A stretch of DNA of 64,000 nt. Origin: Phycisphaerales bacterium (lineage in GTDB: Bacteria; Planctomycetota; Phycisphaerae; Tepidisphaerales; Tepidisphaeraceae). The stretch spans positions 1 through 64,000 of the forward strand of contig JADYZN010000032.1 of NCBI GenBank assembly GCA_020853095.1, given 5' to 3'. Below, one piece after another: positions 53,778 to 61,773 of the stretch. The position numbers and the translations under genes were made by a program. How positions within the stretch are numbered: the first letter of the stretch is position 1; the number at the start of each line of letters is the position of its first letter. The notes beneath the pieces are model-generated. The model did no database searches. It was not told where the DNA came from and worked only from the letters and a program-made list of their open reading frames with translations.

Positions 53778-55184
53778 TCAGGCCAGCCCCATCCGCCGCA
53801 GTGCCCGCACGGCCGGGCGGTTTAACAATTTCTGATGCGAGGCGGTCAGGGATTGCAGCTCCTGACGAAGTTGTGATGTTTCCTGCCGAAGTTGCGTGGT
53901 CTCCTGGCGGAGCTGAGTCATTTCCTGTTGCTGTTGTTCGATGACTTGCAGCCGCTGCCGGGCCGCTTCCTGAAACTGTTGGACTTCGGCGGAGAGGGTT
54001 TCGATGATCGACAGGCGATTGGCTCGGTCCATCTCGATTTGTGCGATCTGGCCGGCCTGTTGTTCGATGATTTTCAGACGTTTGGCCGCCTCGGTGGCCG
54101 TCAATTCACGTTGAGCGACGGCGGATGCGATCTCCTGTCGCGATTGTTCCTGAAGCTGTTGAAGTTGTTGCTGAAGGGTCTGCATCGCCGACAGGCGTTG
54201 CGAGCGGTCGGCGTCGATTTGCTGGACCTGTTGATTGAGTTGGCCGATCACCTCAAGCCGTTTGGCGCGGTCGGCCTCGGTCTGGTTGTGCTGATCCCGC
54301 AAGGTTCGCAGGCGGTTGTCTCCATCCAGCAACGCCTGAATCATCCGGCCATCGGGCGTGGCGGAGAGGGCATGTTCGATTTGGGCCGTTTCGTGCAACT
54401 TCAGCGGCCGTCGGCTGACGAGGATGAACATGTCGTAGCCGAACATGGGGGGTTCAAATGCGATGTGCCTGGCCCCAAGCCGGTCAAACAACTCGCGGGC
54501 GCTGGTCTGGCTGAACAGGTTCAAATGTTCGTTGGCTTTGAACTGTTCCAGAAAGAGGTCGTTCTCCCGCACCATCTGCTCGTGGGTACGGCCTTCCTGA
54601 TAGCAGGGGGTTTGGATCAGCAGGATGCCATCGTCCTTGAGCAATTCCAGTGCCTTGCCCATCGTCCCGGCAGGGTCGGGCAGGTGTTCCAGCACATCCA
54701 TCAGGGCGATGACATCGAGACTGGCCGGCGCGATGGACTGGTCTTCGAGCGGCCCCAGCAGCATGGGGATGTCGAAGGTCTTTTTGGCGAAATCGACCAC
54801 CCAGGGGCTGAGTTCCAGGCCGCTGGCATCGAAACCGGCCCGTTTCAACATCGCGACGAAACCGCCATGGGCGCATCCCAGTTCCAGGGCCTTGCCGGGG
54901 GGCAGTTTGTATTTCAGGAGCGTGCGCATCCAGTGGGCGCACCGTTCGGACAGATCGGATCGGGCGCGGTCGTTGATGTTCAAAAAACCCAGGTCCTGGA
55001 CCTGGTGTTTGAACCAGTATTCCTTGCCGTAAAAATCCTGATCGTCGTTGTGGATATGCGGGTCATCCTGTGCCGGCGTGATGCGGGTCACCAGCGTCTG
55101 GCAACGGGCGCAGCGGCGATACAGGTCGGAAAATTCCGACAGATCCTGATTCCCGCACCAGCAGGCACGATCGCTTTGAGCCAT
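53778..55184 (-). CDS. Class I SAM-dependent methyltransferase with long C-terminal coiled coil
   Basis: The 468-residue protein starts with a zinc-ribbon-like head (CWCGNQDLSEF and YRRCARCQTL), then a Rossmann methyltransferase: GKALELGCAHGGFVAMLKRA (motif I), LDVIALMDVLEHLPDPAGT, GILLIQTPCYQEGRTHEQ. From about residue 310 it becomes an extended coiled coil of Gln, Glu and Leu heptads such as NQQVQQIDADRSQRLSAMQT and IEMDRANRLSIIETLSAEVQ. It is first in the GT operon. Such an architecture resembles O-antigen chain-length regulators of the WbdD type, where a coiled coil measures chain length. That functional link is an inference from style. Confidence 0.85.
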   Translation of the reverse strand: MAQSDRACWCGNQDLSEFSDLYRRCARCQTLVTRITPAQDDPHIHNDDQDFYGKEYWFKHQVQDLGFLNINDRARSDLSERCAHWMRTLLKYKLPPGKALELGCAHGGFVAMLKRAGFDASGLELSPWVVDFAKKTFDIPMLLGPLEDQSIAPASLDVIALMDVLEHLPDPAGTMGKALELLKDDGILLIQTPCYQEGRTHEQMVRENDLFLEQFKANEHLNLFSQTSARELFDRLGARHIAFEPPMFGYDMFILVSRRPLKLHETAQIEHALSATPDGRMIQALLDGDNRLRTLRDQHNQTEADRAKRLEVIGQLNQQVQQIDADRSQRLSAMQTLQQQLQQLQEQSRQEIASAVAQRELTATEAAKRLKIIEQQAGQIAQIEMDRANRLSIIETLSAEVQQFQEAARQRLQVIEQQQQEMTQLRQETTQLRQETSQLRQELQSLTASHQKLLNRPAVRALRRMGLA

Positions 55185-55346
55185 GAAAACCCGTTCCTTT
55201 TCCGTTGCCCGTTCAGGGCCGGAACGGGACAGTTTCCCGGCCGTGGCGTTGGCTGTCAAATGTCCGCTTTGGCGGCCCAAACATCGTTTGTCCAGTGGCA
55301 AAATCGCTTCGACCGGCCAACAATACAAGGGGACAATCGCAACCGA

Positions 55347-56759
55347 ATGGATGAACGGATCGTCAATCTTCTTGAAAAGGCCCGCCAGTTGCCCAAGGCG
55401 CCGGGCGTCTATCTGATGAAGGATCAGAAGGGGCGGGTGATATACGTCGGCAAGAGCGCCTGTCTGCGCGACCGCGTCGGCTCGTACTTTCTTCCTTCGA
55501 CCAAACTGGAGCAGCGGAAGGCGGGCCTGCTGGATCACGTCGTCGATTTTGACACGATCCAGACCGACAGCGAGGTGGAGGCGCTGCTGGCGGAGAATCG
55601 TCTGATCAAGGACATTCAACCGCGCTACAACGCCCGGTTGCTGGATGACAAGACGTTTCCCTACCTGATGATCACCACGGGGGAGGATTATCCGGGGGTC
55701 TTCATCACCCGCGAACCGCGCAGCGAAGGGGTGAAACTGTACGGGCCGTTCACCAGCGTTTTCGCGCTCAAGGAAGCGGTGACGATGTTGCAGAAGGCGT
55801 TCAAGTTTCGAACGTGTCATCTGGACATACGCGAAGCGGATGAGCGCAGGCGGTTTTTCCGGCCGTGTTTGCTGTATCCGATCAAGCAATGCACCGCGCC
55901 GTGCGCGGACAGGATTTCCAAACAGGCTTATCGCGAGGACATCAATCGACTGATCCGGTTTCTGGACGGTGATAAAAAAACCGTCCTGGCGCAGATGGAA
56001 AAGGAGATGATCCAGGCGTCCAAAGAGCTGCAATTTGAAAGGGCGGCGCGGTTGCGCGACGAGATCAAGGCGCTCAATGCCCTGGGCCAGAGGGCGCGCA
56101 AGGGGGAACAGGAATACTGGCAGCCGGAGGCGTTTGTCACCGATCCGCGCGAAGGGGTGGCGAAGTTGCAGGAGGCGCTGGAGATGGCCGAGCCGCCGAG
56201 AATCCTGGAGGCGATCGACATCGCCCATCTGCAGGGGGGCGAGATGGTGGGGGCCAAGGTCTGTTTCATCGACGGGGTTCCGTTCAAGGATGGATATCGT
56301 CGTTACAAGATCAAACATGGACAGGGAAACAACGATTATCTTTCCATTCAGGAGGTGGTCTCCCGGCGATATCGCGAGGCGGGGCAGAACAACGAATTGT
56401 ATCCGGATGTGATCCTGATCGACGGCGGGCTGGGGCAGCTTCACGCGGCGATGGAGGTTTTCACGACGATGGATATCAAGCCGCCGATGGTGATTTCACT
56501 GGCGAAAAAGGAGGAGCTGGTCTACGTCCAGGCCCGCCACGAGCCGTTAAAACTGCCCGGCAACCACGCGGGACTGAGGCTGCTGCAATACATCCGTGAT
56601 GAGGCGCACCGATTCGCGCAGCATTATCACCACATCCTGCGGCACAAGTCGCAGCTTGAAGAACAGGTCAAACAAGGCCGCCGGCCGCCGGCCCGCAAAA
56701 CCGCCAAATCCCCCTCTCCGGTCGTCCGGGGGGAGGGGGAGGGGGAGGACGCGAGCTGA
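55347..56759 (+). CDS. uvrC: Compact UvrC-like excinuclease subunit
   Basis: This 470-residue protein has the GIY-YIG nuclease (GVYLMKDQKGRVIYVGKSAC, LLAENRLIKDIQPRYN), the cysteine-bearing FRPCLLYPIKQCTAPC, a UVR motif (EKEMIQASKELQFERAARLR), and the RNase H-like endonuclease half with IDIAHLQGGE, VILIDGGLGQLHA and RDEAHRFA, giving the Asp/Asp/His triad. It lacks the usual C-terminal helix-hairpin-helix domains and most of the spacer before the second nuclease, so it is about 130 residues short. The last residues (SPSPVVRGEGEGEDAS) are encoded by a dispersed palindromic repeat. Damage recognition by UvrAB would still apply; the missing domain reduces DNA binding in normal UvrC. Confidence 0.85.
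   Translation: MDERIVNLLEKARQLPKAPGVYLMKDQKGRVIYVGKSACLRDRVGSYFLPSTKLEQRKAGLLDHVVDFDTIQTDSEVEALLAENRLIKDIQPRYNARLLDDKTFPYLMITTGEDYPGVFITREPRSEGVKLYGPFTSVFALKEAVTMLQKAFKFRTCHLDIREADERRRFFRPCLLYPIKQCTAPCADRISKQAYREDINRLIRFLDGDKKTVLAQMEKEMIQASKELQFERAARLRDEIKALNALGQRARKGEQEYWQPEAFVTDPREGVAKLQEALEMAEPPRILEAIDIAHLQGGEMVGAKVCFIDGVPFKDGYRRYKIKHGQGNNDYLSIQEVVSRRYREAGQNNELYPDVILIDGGLGQLHAAMEVFTTMDIKPPMVISLAKKEELVYVQARHEPLKLPGNHAGLRLLQYIRDEAHRFAQHYHHILRHKSQLEEQVKQGRRPPARKTAKSPSPVVRGEGEGEDAS
56710..56738. repeat. GC-rich palindrome at the end of uvrC
   Basis: CCCCTCTCCGG and CCGGGGGGAGGGG flank TCGT to give an imperfect hairpin. It lies within the last codons of uvrC and appears to supply its C-terminus and stop. 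It is of the same class as the palindromes at 15070, 62607 and 63936. Confidence 0.7.
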
Positions 56760-56776
56760 AATAACGGTGCGGCGGT

Positions 56777-57487
56777 TCAGGCTCCCATCGCCACGCGGAA
56801 ACCCAGGCATTCATGGCGCAAATCCGGCGGATCTTCGTGCCGATAGGCGATCCAGAGATTCAGGATGTTGGTCGTGAGATAGGAACCGCCGCGCAGACAA
56901 CGGTTGAGGGCGGTCTCCTTGCCGGTGGGTTTGTTGACGGCCTTGACGCCGTCGCTCACCTGCTCGAATTTGTCCTCGCACCATTGCCAGATGTTGCCGA
57001 TCATCTCGTGCAGGCCATAGCCGTTGGCGGGATGGGAGCCGACCGGCCGGGGGGCGGCGACGCCGCCAAAACAGGCCAGCTTGGGGTCCAGGTTATCGCC
57101 CCACGGGAAAAGACTGTTTTCCCGGCCGCCGCGGGCGGCATATTCCCATTCCGAATCGCCCGGCAGGCGATAGGGCTTGCCGGTTAGCTTGGCCAGCCAC
57201 TGGCAATATCCGGCCGCATCTTCCCATGAAATCCCGCCGACCGGCTGGTTGTCCTGGTTGAAACCTTCCTTGTCGATGTGCGAGGGTTTAACCGCGCCGG
57301 TGGCCTGAACGTAGGCGCGATATTCCTTGTTGGTGACGGCGAATTTTCCCATGGAGAAGGCGGGAATTTCCACGCGCTTGCCGGTGTGCCAACGGCCGTT
57401 CAGGTTGGCGTTGGGCGGGCAGGCCGGCACGCCCAGCGTCACCACGCCCCGGGGAATCTCGATCGTGATGGGGATTGGAATGCTCAT
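56777..57487 (-). CDS. SUMF1-domain (formylglycine-generating-enzyme-like) protein
   Basis: The 236-residue protein has the C-lectin-like FGE-sulfatase fold: FSMGKFAVTNKEYRAYVQAT, PVGGISWEDAAGYCQWLAKL, YRLPGDSEWEYAARGG and NIWQWCEDKFEQVSDG, ending RCLRGGSYLTTNILNLWIAY then RHEDPPDLRHECLGFRVA. The cysteine pair that FGE uses for catalysis is not at the usual place: the expected Cys of the RGGSW(xx)C type is absent. So it is more likely a binding or carrier protein of this fold. It has no signal peptide. It is last of a GntR-Gfo/Idh-SUMF1 operon. Confidence 0.87.
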   Translation of the reverse strand: MSIPIPITIEIPRGVVTLGVPACPPNANLNGRWHTGKRVEIPAFSMGKFAVTNKEYRAYVQATGAVKPSHIDKEGFNQDNQPVGGISWEDAAGYCQWLAKLTGKPYRLPGDSEWEYAARGGRENSLFPWGDNLDPKLACFGGVAAPRPVGSHPANGYGLHEMIGNIWQWCEDKFEQVSDGVKAVNKPTGKETALNRCLRGGSYLTTNILNLWIAYRHEDPPDLRHECLGFRVAMGA

Positions 57488-57498
57488 GGAATTTATCC

Positions 57499-58497
57499 TT
57501 AAATTTTGACCGTCGATTTGGTTTGCGCGCTTTGATGCATCGCCATCAAAAATTTCACGACATCCACCGCCATCGGCAATGGAATGTGCCACTGGCCCGT
57601 ACCCTCGATGGCCTTGAGGAATAGGCCGATTTCGTCGATGTAGCACTGTTCGTAGACGTAACCCTGCGGGAGCGTTCGCAATTCCCATTGTTTGGTCGAT
57701 GCCAGGAACCGGCGGACCGTCCCTTCGACCATGCTCAACTCGATCGTGCCGCTTTCGCTGATGAACCGCAGGATGTTGCGGCCGGTGCGCTGGATCAGAT
57801 CGCAGTGCATCAACAAGCGGGTTCCCTTGGACAGGCCGGCGGAAATGTCCCAGACATCGTTGGCGCTGATTTCGAGGGTGGATACTTTCGCACCCGCGGC
57901 GTTCAACTCGACGGCGCGGTCCCCCAGCATCCAGTAAAACATGGCCAGTTCCTGCGCGATCACGTCCAGATTGCCGCCGCCCATTTTCTGATCGGCCGCG
58001 TAAAACTTGCGGTAATCCTCGTAAGGATGCCAATCCGGCAGATACTGCCCGAATTCGGCGATCACGCACAGCGGCTTGCCGAACGTCGGCTCATCGATCC
58101 ATTGCTTGACCTGTTTGAACATCGGATGCATCGGCGGCTGACAGCCCGGCGCGACGACCAGCTTGTGCTTGTCGGCCAGCTCCTTCAGTTCCGCCACGCC
58201 GTCGAGGTTCAACGACAGGGGCACTTCGCAGAAAAAGTGTTTTTTCGCCCGCGCCGCCGCCATGGCGACTTCCATGTGGGCGGCGCCGGGCACGGAGATG
58301 ATCACCGCGTCCGGCCCCCAGTTCAATCCGGCCGACAGGTCGTTGACCGAATCGACATCGTGTTTGGTTTTGACCTCGGCCTGACGGTCCGGGCGGACAT
58401 CGACCATGCGAATTTGTTGGGGCTGGACGTTGTTGGCCAGTAAACAGCGGATGCGGCGTTTGCCCATGGACCCGCCACCGACGACGAGAAATTTCAT
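57499..58497 (-). CDS. Gfo/Idh/MocA-family oxidoreductase
   Basis: This 332-residue dehydrogenase begins MKFLVVGGGSMGKRRIRCLL. It has AVIISVPGAAHMEVAMAAA, HFFCEVPLSLNLDGVAEL where the usual EKP lysine position is EVP, and KMGGGNLDVIAQELAMFYWM replacing the common GGxxxDxGxHxxD. Loss of the EKP lysine suggests altered chemistry or substrate. Its start overlaps the GntR stop by 4 nt, giving a regulatory and metabolic unit with the SUMF1-domain gene. Confidence 0.86.
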   Translation of the reverse strand: MKFLVVGGGSMGKRRIRCLLANNVQPQQIRMVDVRPDRQAEVKTKHDVDSVNDLSAGLNWGPDAVIISVPGAAHMEVAMAAARAKKHFFCEVPLSLNLDGVAELKELADKHKLVVAPGCQPPMHPMFKQVKQWIDEPTFGKPLCVIAEFGQYLPDWHPYEDYRKFYAADQKMGGGNLDVIAQELAMFYWMLGDRAVELNAAGAKVSTLEISANDVWDISAGLSKGTRLLMHCDLIQRTGRNILRFISESGTIELSMVEGTVRRFLASTKQWELRTLPQGYVYEQCYIDEIGLFLKAIEGTGQWHIPLPMAVDVVKFLMAMHQSAQTKSTVKI

Positions 58498-59165
58498 GAC
58501 TGCTCCTTAGGGGTTGAGGAAGATGAAGATGGATTTTGTTCCTGTAACAACTTTTCAACGATGCCGGCCGACCGGTGAACGTGTTCCAGCGCGATCCGCC
58601 GGGCCGATTGGGCATCGCGGTTTTCAAGGCACTGGACGATGGAAAGATGCTCGCGCGCGGTGGTGTCGGCCGGCTGGGATTGCAGATGGGCGAACTCGAC
58701 GCGAGGGCCGACGATGCGGATGTGCGCGCTTTCATAGGCCCGCAGCAGACGTTTGTGGCCGCTGCCGGCGACGATCGAATGGTGAAACTGATAATCGGTG
58801 CGATCCAGTTGGGCGATATTGCCGCTCTGGGTGTCGCGGATCATCTGGTCGCACAGCCGTTTGAGGCGGTCGATCAGGTCCGCATCGGCCCGTTGTGCGG
58901 CCAGGCCCGATGCCTCCGGCTCCAGCAGTTGCCGCATGGAGTAGATTTCCAGGATGTCCTCGGGGGAAAAGTCCTCGATGAAGGTGGCGGTGTTGGGGAT
59001 GCTGCGCACCAGCCCTTCGGTCTCCAGCCGGCGCAACGACTCGCGCAGAGGAATGCGGCTGACCCCCATTCGGCGGGCCAGCTCGCGTTCGACGATGCGC
59101 TGGCCCGGCCGAAGCCGCCCGCGATAAATCGATTCCTTGAGCCAGTAGTAGGTTCGATCGGTCAT
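58494..59165 (-). CDS. GntR-family regulator with FCD domain (FadR-type)
   Basis: The 223-residue regulator has a winged helix (LRPGQRIVERELARRMGVSR, PLRESLRRLETEGLV) and an FCD effector domain (LEIYSMRQLLEPEASGLAAQ, DYQFHHSIVAGSGHKRLLRA, EHLSIVQCLENRDAQSARRI), with His and Asp residues suited to bind a metal and carboxylate ligand. Start ATG 59165 is chosen over 59216 because the longer form would be translated across the operator. It heads the operon with Gfo/Idh and SUMF1 genes, and probably represses it through the double palindrome at 59178-59203. Confidence 0.92.
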   Translation of the reverse strand: MTDRTYYWLKESIYRGRLRPGQRIVERELARRMGVSRIPLRESLRRLETEGLVRSIPNTATFIEDFSPEDILEIYSMRQLLEPEASGLAAQRADADLIDRLKRLCDQMIRDTQSGNIAQLDRTDYQFHHSIVAGSGHKRLLRAYESAHIRIVGPRVEFAHLQSQPADTTAREHLSIVQCLENRDAQSARRIALEHVHRSAGIVEKLLQEQNPSSSSSTPKEQS

Positions 59166-59177
59166 GAATTTTGTCCG

Positions 59178-59203
59178 TGGTATACCACGACTATGGTATA
59201 CCA
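59178..59203. promoter_or_regulatory. Double operator: two TGGTATACCA palindromes
   Basis: TGGTATACCA occurs at 59178-59187 and 59194-59203, centres 16 nt apart. With flanks they read GTGGTATACCAC and ATGGTATACCAT, both perfect 12-bp palindromes. This resembles FadR-type GntR sites. A promoter candidate on the minus strand, TTGAAA (59223-59218), N17, TATACC (59200-59195), puts one operator on the -10 element. Confidence 0.75.
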
Positions 59204-59293
59204 TGCGTAAATCCATGTTTCAAGCATTTTTTATTTCAGCGGTGACGGGTCGAGTCAATTCTGCCGTAAGTACAGTTAAATAAACAAGATGCG

Positions 59294-60730
59294 TTATTCG
59301 CTGCCAAGAATCGGAAGTTGCAGTTTAACGCCTTGGTCATCGTCATCCAGCCCGGGGGCGGCGCCGATGTATTGCGCATCTCGTTTGTGGACTTCGCGGA
59401 TGGGGGGGTGTTCCAGCGGGCGCAGGTCGGGGGAGCCGGGGCCATCGTGGCGGTGGAGGATGTTGTAATACTGGTCGCGCTGGGCGGGAATCCATCCGGC
59501 GTCGCGGATCAGCCGGCAGATTTCGCGTTCGTTGAGTTTGAAGGTGGTGCCGGCGGCGGAGACGACGTTTTCCTCCATCATGACGCTGCCCATGTCGTTG
59601 GCGCCGAAAAAGAGGGCGAGTTGGCCGATCTTCGGCCCCATCGTGACCCAGGAGCTTTGAAGATTCGGGATGTTGTCGAGAAAAAGGCGTGCGATGGCCA
59701 ACATGCGGAGGTATTCATCGGCCCCGGCCATGCGGACGACCCGGCCGCGAAGGATGTCGTCGTTGGTGGAATCATCGAACGGGCCGTAGGTTTGTTCATC
59801 CCATTCCTTTGCCCGGCCCAGCGGGGTGTTTTCACGTTGAAATGGCCAGTGAATGAAGGCGGTGTAGGAGCCGGGGGCCTGTTGGCGGTCCTTGGGCGGG
59901 GGGGATTTGGCAAAGACGCCGGGATAGCGCTGGACGAGGGGGTTGTCGTCGAAAAATTCGTTGAGCGAGCAGGTGGGTGAGGCCAGCGGGCCGGTGTCGA
60001 GCGAGAGGGCGTAATCCTGCATGTCGCGAAGGGCCAGCATGTGTTCGATGCGTTCGCGGATGAATTCGATGTGGCCGATGAGCATCGTGCAGGAGGTATT
60101 CATTCCTTCCTCGTGGGCGATGCGCATGATGCGGAGCCAGTCATCGCCGGAGCATTTGCCGATGCCGATGCGACGGCGGACGCGCGGGGCGAAGATTTCG
60201 CCGCCGCCGCCGGGGATGGTGTCAAGTCCGGCCGCCTTGAACCGGCGGAGGATGTCGCGGGCATCCATGTTGAAAAAACGTTCAAATTCGGCGAATTCCG
60301 GGGGGCTGAAGGCGTGGATGTGGATGGTGGGAAAGGTGGATTTGATGTATCGGAGAAGGTCTTCGTAATACTCGATGGGGAGGCGGTCGTTCATGCCGCC
60401 CTGCATGAGAATCTGCGTGCCGCCGATGGAGACCAATTCGCGGATTTTTTCATCGATCTGATGGTGGTCGAGGGTGTAGCTGTCCTGGTCTTCGTGGTCG
60501 CGTCGAAAGGCGCAGAAGGTGCATTTGGCGGTGCAGACGTTGGTGTAGTTGATGTTGCGGTCGATGACGTAGGTGCGGGTCTCCTGTGGGTGGAGGCGCT
60601 GGGATACGGCATTGGCCCAGCGGCCCAGGTCGTGCAGGGAGGCGTTGTGATAAAGTTCCAACGCCTGCTCAGCGCTGAGCCGGCGTTGCCCCGCGATGAT
60701 CGGGTCGATGTCGAAGGTCAGACGGTTCAT
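59294..60730 (-). CDS. mqnC: Cyclic dehypoxanthine futalosine synthase (MqnC) with internal insertions
   Basis: The radical SAM enzyme makes cyclic DHFL in the futalosine route to menaquinone. Cluster cysteines lie in NVCTAKCTFCAFRR; other motifs are IGGTQILMQGG, HIHAFSPPEF, LDTIPGGGGEIF and YTAFIHWPFQRENT. It resembles MqnC more than MqnE by TNVCTxxCxFCAF and LQGG. Between LALRDMQDY and YTAFIHWPFQ there are about 45 extra residues (GPLASPTCSLNEFFDDNPLV and more), and a smaller addition follows before DEYLRMLAIARL, so the protein (478 residues) is longer than usual. ATG 60730 is taken over 60760. Confidence 0.88.
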   Translation of the reverse strand: MNRLTFDIDPIIAGQRRLSAEQALELYHNASLHDLGRWANAVSQRLHPQETRTYVIDRNINYTNVCTAKCTFCAFRRDHEDQDSYTLDHHQIDEKIRELVSIGGTQILMQGGMNDRLPIEYYEDLLRYIKSTFPTIHIHAFSPPEFAEFERFFNMDARDILRRFKAAGLDTIPGGGGEIFAPRVRRRIGIGKCSGDDWLRIMRIAHEEGMNTSCTMLIGHIEFIRERIEHMLALRDMQDYALSLDTGPLASPTCSLNEFFDDNPLVQRYPGVFAKSPPPKDRQQAPGSYTAFIHWPFQRENTPLGRAKEWDEQTYGPFDDSTNDDILRGRVVRMAGADEYLRMLAIARLFLDNIPNLQSSWVTMGPKIGQLALFFGANDMGSVMMEENVVSAAGTTFKLNEREICRLIRDAGWIPAQRDQYYNILHRHDGPGSPDLRPLEHPPIREVHKRDAQYIGAAPGLDDDDQGVKLQLPILGSE

Positions 60731-60877
60731 TGGAACCCAAGTATAGGGAAGTGATGGCACGGACCCAAATGGACGGCGAAAATTGCCGGATGAAGGCGAA
60801 AACGGCGCTGGAAGCCACGGTGGTTGTTTATCCGTAAAATCATATCATATATAGACTTATATCATTTTATGTATTGC

Positions 60878-60892
60878 TGGCACGGTTTTTGC
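60878..60892 (+). promoter_or_regulatory. Sigma-54 promoter of the flagellar rod operon
   Basis: TGGCAC (60878-60883), five bases, then TTGC (60889-60892) match the sigma-54 -24/-12 consensus. The expected transcription start, about 12 nt beyond GC, falls at or near the flgF ATG (60905), so the mRNA may have almost no leader. DNA just upstream is AT-rich, suitable for activator or IHF binding. Confidence 0.8.
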
Positions 60893-60904
60893 CCTTGGCG
60901 TGTC

Positions 60905-61666
60905 ATGATCTATGGTTTGTATTTGTCGGCGACGGGGGTGATGGCGAATTCGTATCGTCAGGATGTGATCGCCAACAACCTGGCCAACTCGGAGACGGTG
61001 GGGTTTAAGCGCAACCTCGCGATGTTCCAGGAACGGGCGACCGAATCCAGAGCGCGGGGGCTGGGGCCGTCGGCCACCGATCCGATGCTCGAGAGATTGG
61101 GCGGGGGTTTGCTGGTGTCGCCGACGGTGGTGGATCAGTCGCAGGGGGAATTGGAACAGACGGGAAATCCATTGGATGTGGCGATTCAGGGGGATGGATA
61201 TTTCATGGTTGACGACAAGGGCCAACAGCGGCTGACCCGCGATGGCCGGATGATGATCGATCGGACGGGGCATCTGGTGCTGGCCAATGGTGAAGGGCAG
61301 CGGGTGCTGGATGGGGCGGGCAAGCCGATCGTGCTGCAATTGTCGGCCCGGACGGAGATCGGGGAGGATGGCCAGATTTCGCAGGATGGCCAGCCGATGG
61401 CGCGGCTGGGGGTGTATCGCCCGGCCGATGCGGGGCGGGTGAAGAATGCGGGGGGGAATCTGTTGAAGATCACCGATGGGCGTCCACCGATGGCGATGGA
61501 GGCGATGGTGCGGAGCGGGTTCGTGGAGCGGGCGAACGTGGATCCATCGACCGAGCTGGTGCAACTGATGGAGACACAGCGGATGCTGGAGGCCAACGCC
61601 AACATGATCCGGTATCAGGATCAGACGTTGAGCCGGCTGGTGAACGATGTGGGACGGATCGGGTAA
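60905..61666 (+). CDS. flgF: Flagellar proximal rod protein FlgF
   Basis: The 253-residue rod protein has the family start MIYGLYLSATGVMANSYRQD then VIANNLANSETVGFKRNLAM, the core DVAIQGDGYFMVDDKGQQRL with TRDGRM, and the end ASFVERANVDPSTELVQLME-type sequence (VRSGFVERANVDPSTELVQL, ETQRMLEANANMIRYQDQTL). ATG 60905 is the start fixed by family alignment. No ribosome binding site lies before it and the sigma-54 promoter is only 12 nt upstream, so translation may be leaderless. It starts the flgF-flgG-flgA order. Confidence 0.93.
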   Translation: MIYGLYLSATGVMANSYRQDVIANNLANSETVGFKRNLAMFQERATESRARGLGPSATDPMLERLGGGLLVSPTVVDQSQGELEQTGNPLDVAIQGDGYFMVDDKGQQRLTRDGRMMIDRTGHLVLANGEGQRVLDGAGKPIVLQLSARTEIGEDGQISQDGQPMARLGVYRPADAGRVKNAGGNLLKITDGRPPMAMEAMVRSGFVERANVDPSTELVQLMETQRMLEANANMIRYQDQTLSRLVNDVGRIG

Positions 61667-61773
61667 GAATCTATCTCAGAACCTAATGGGGAATCGGGTT
61701 GAAGACCTTTGATGGCAGCGTCCGATAAGTCAGAAAGGCCGGTGAAACATTATCGGCCGATAGAGGAGCGATC

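Noticed and set aside
53892-55346. 485-codon upstream extension of uvrC
   Set aside because: The frame is open by chance across the methyltransferase gene on the other strand. UvrC homology starts at MDERIVNLLEKARQL (55347).
60753-60775. Second sigma-54-like site (TGGCACGGACCCAAA) before mqnC/flgF
   Set aside because: It has TGGCAC but CAAA in place of TTGC, so the -12 element is missing.
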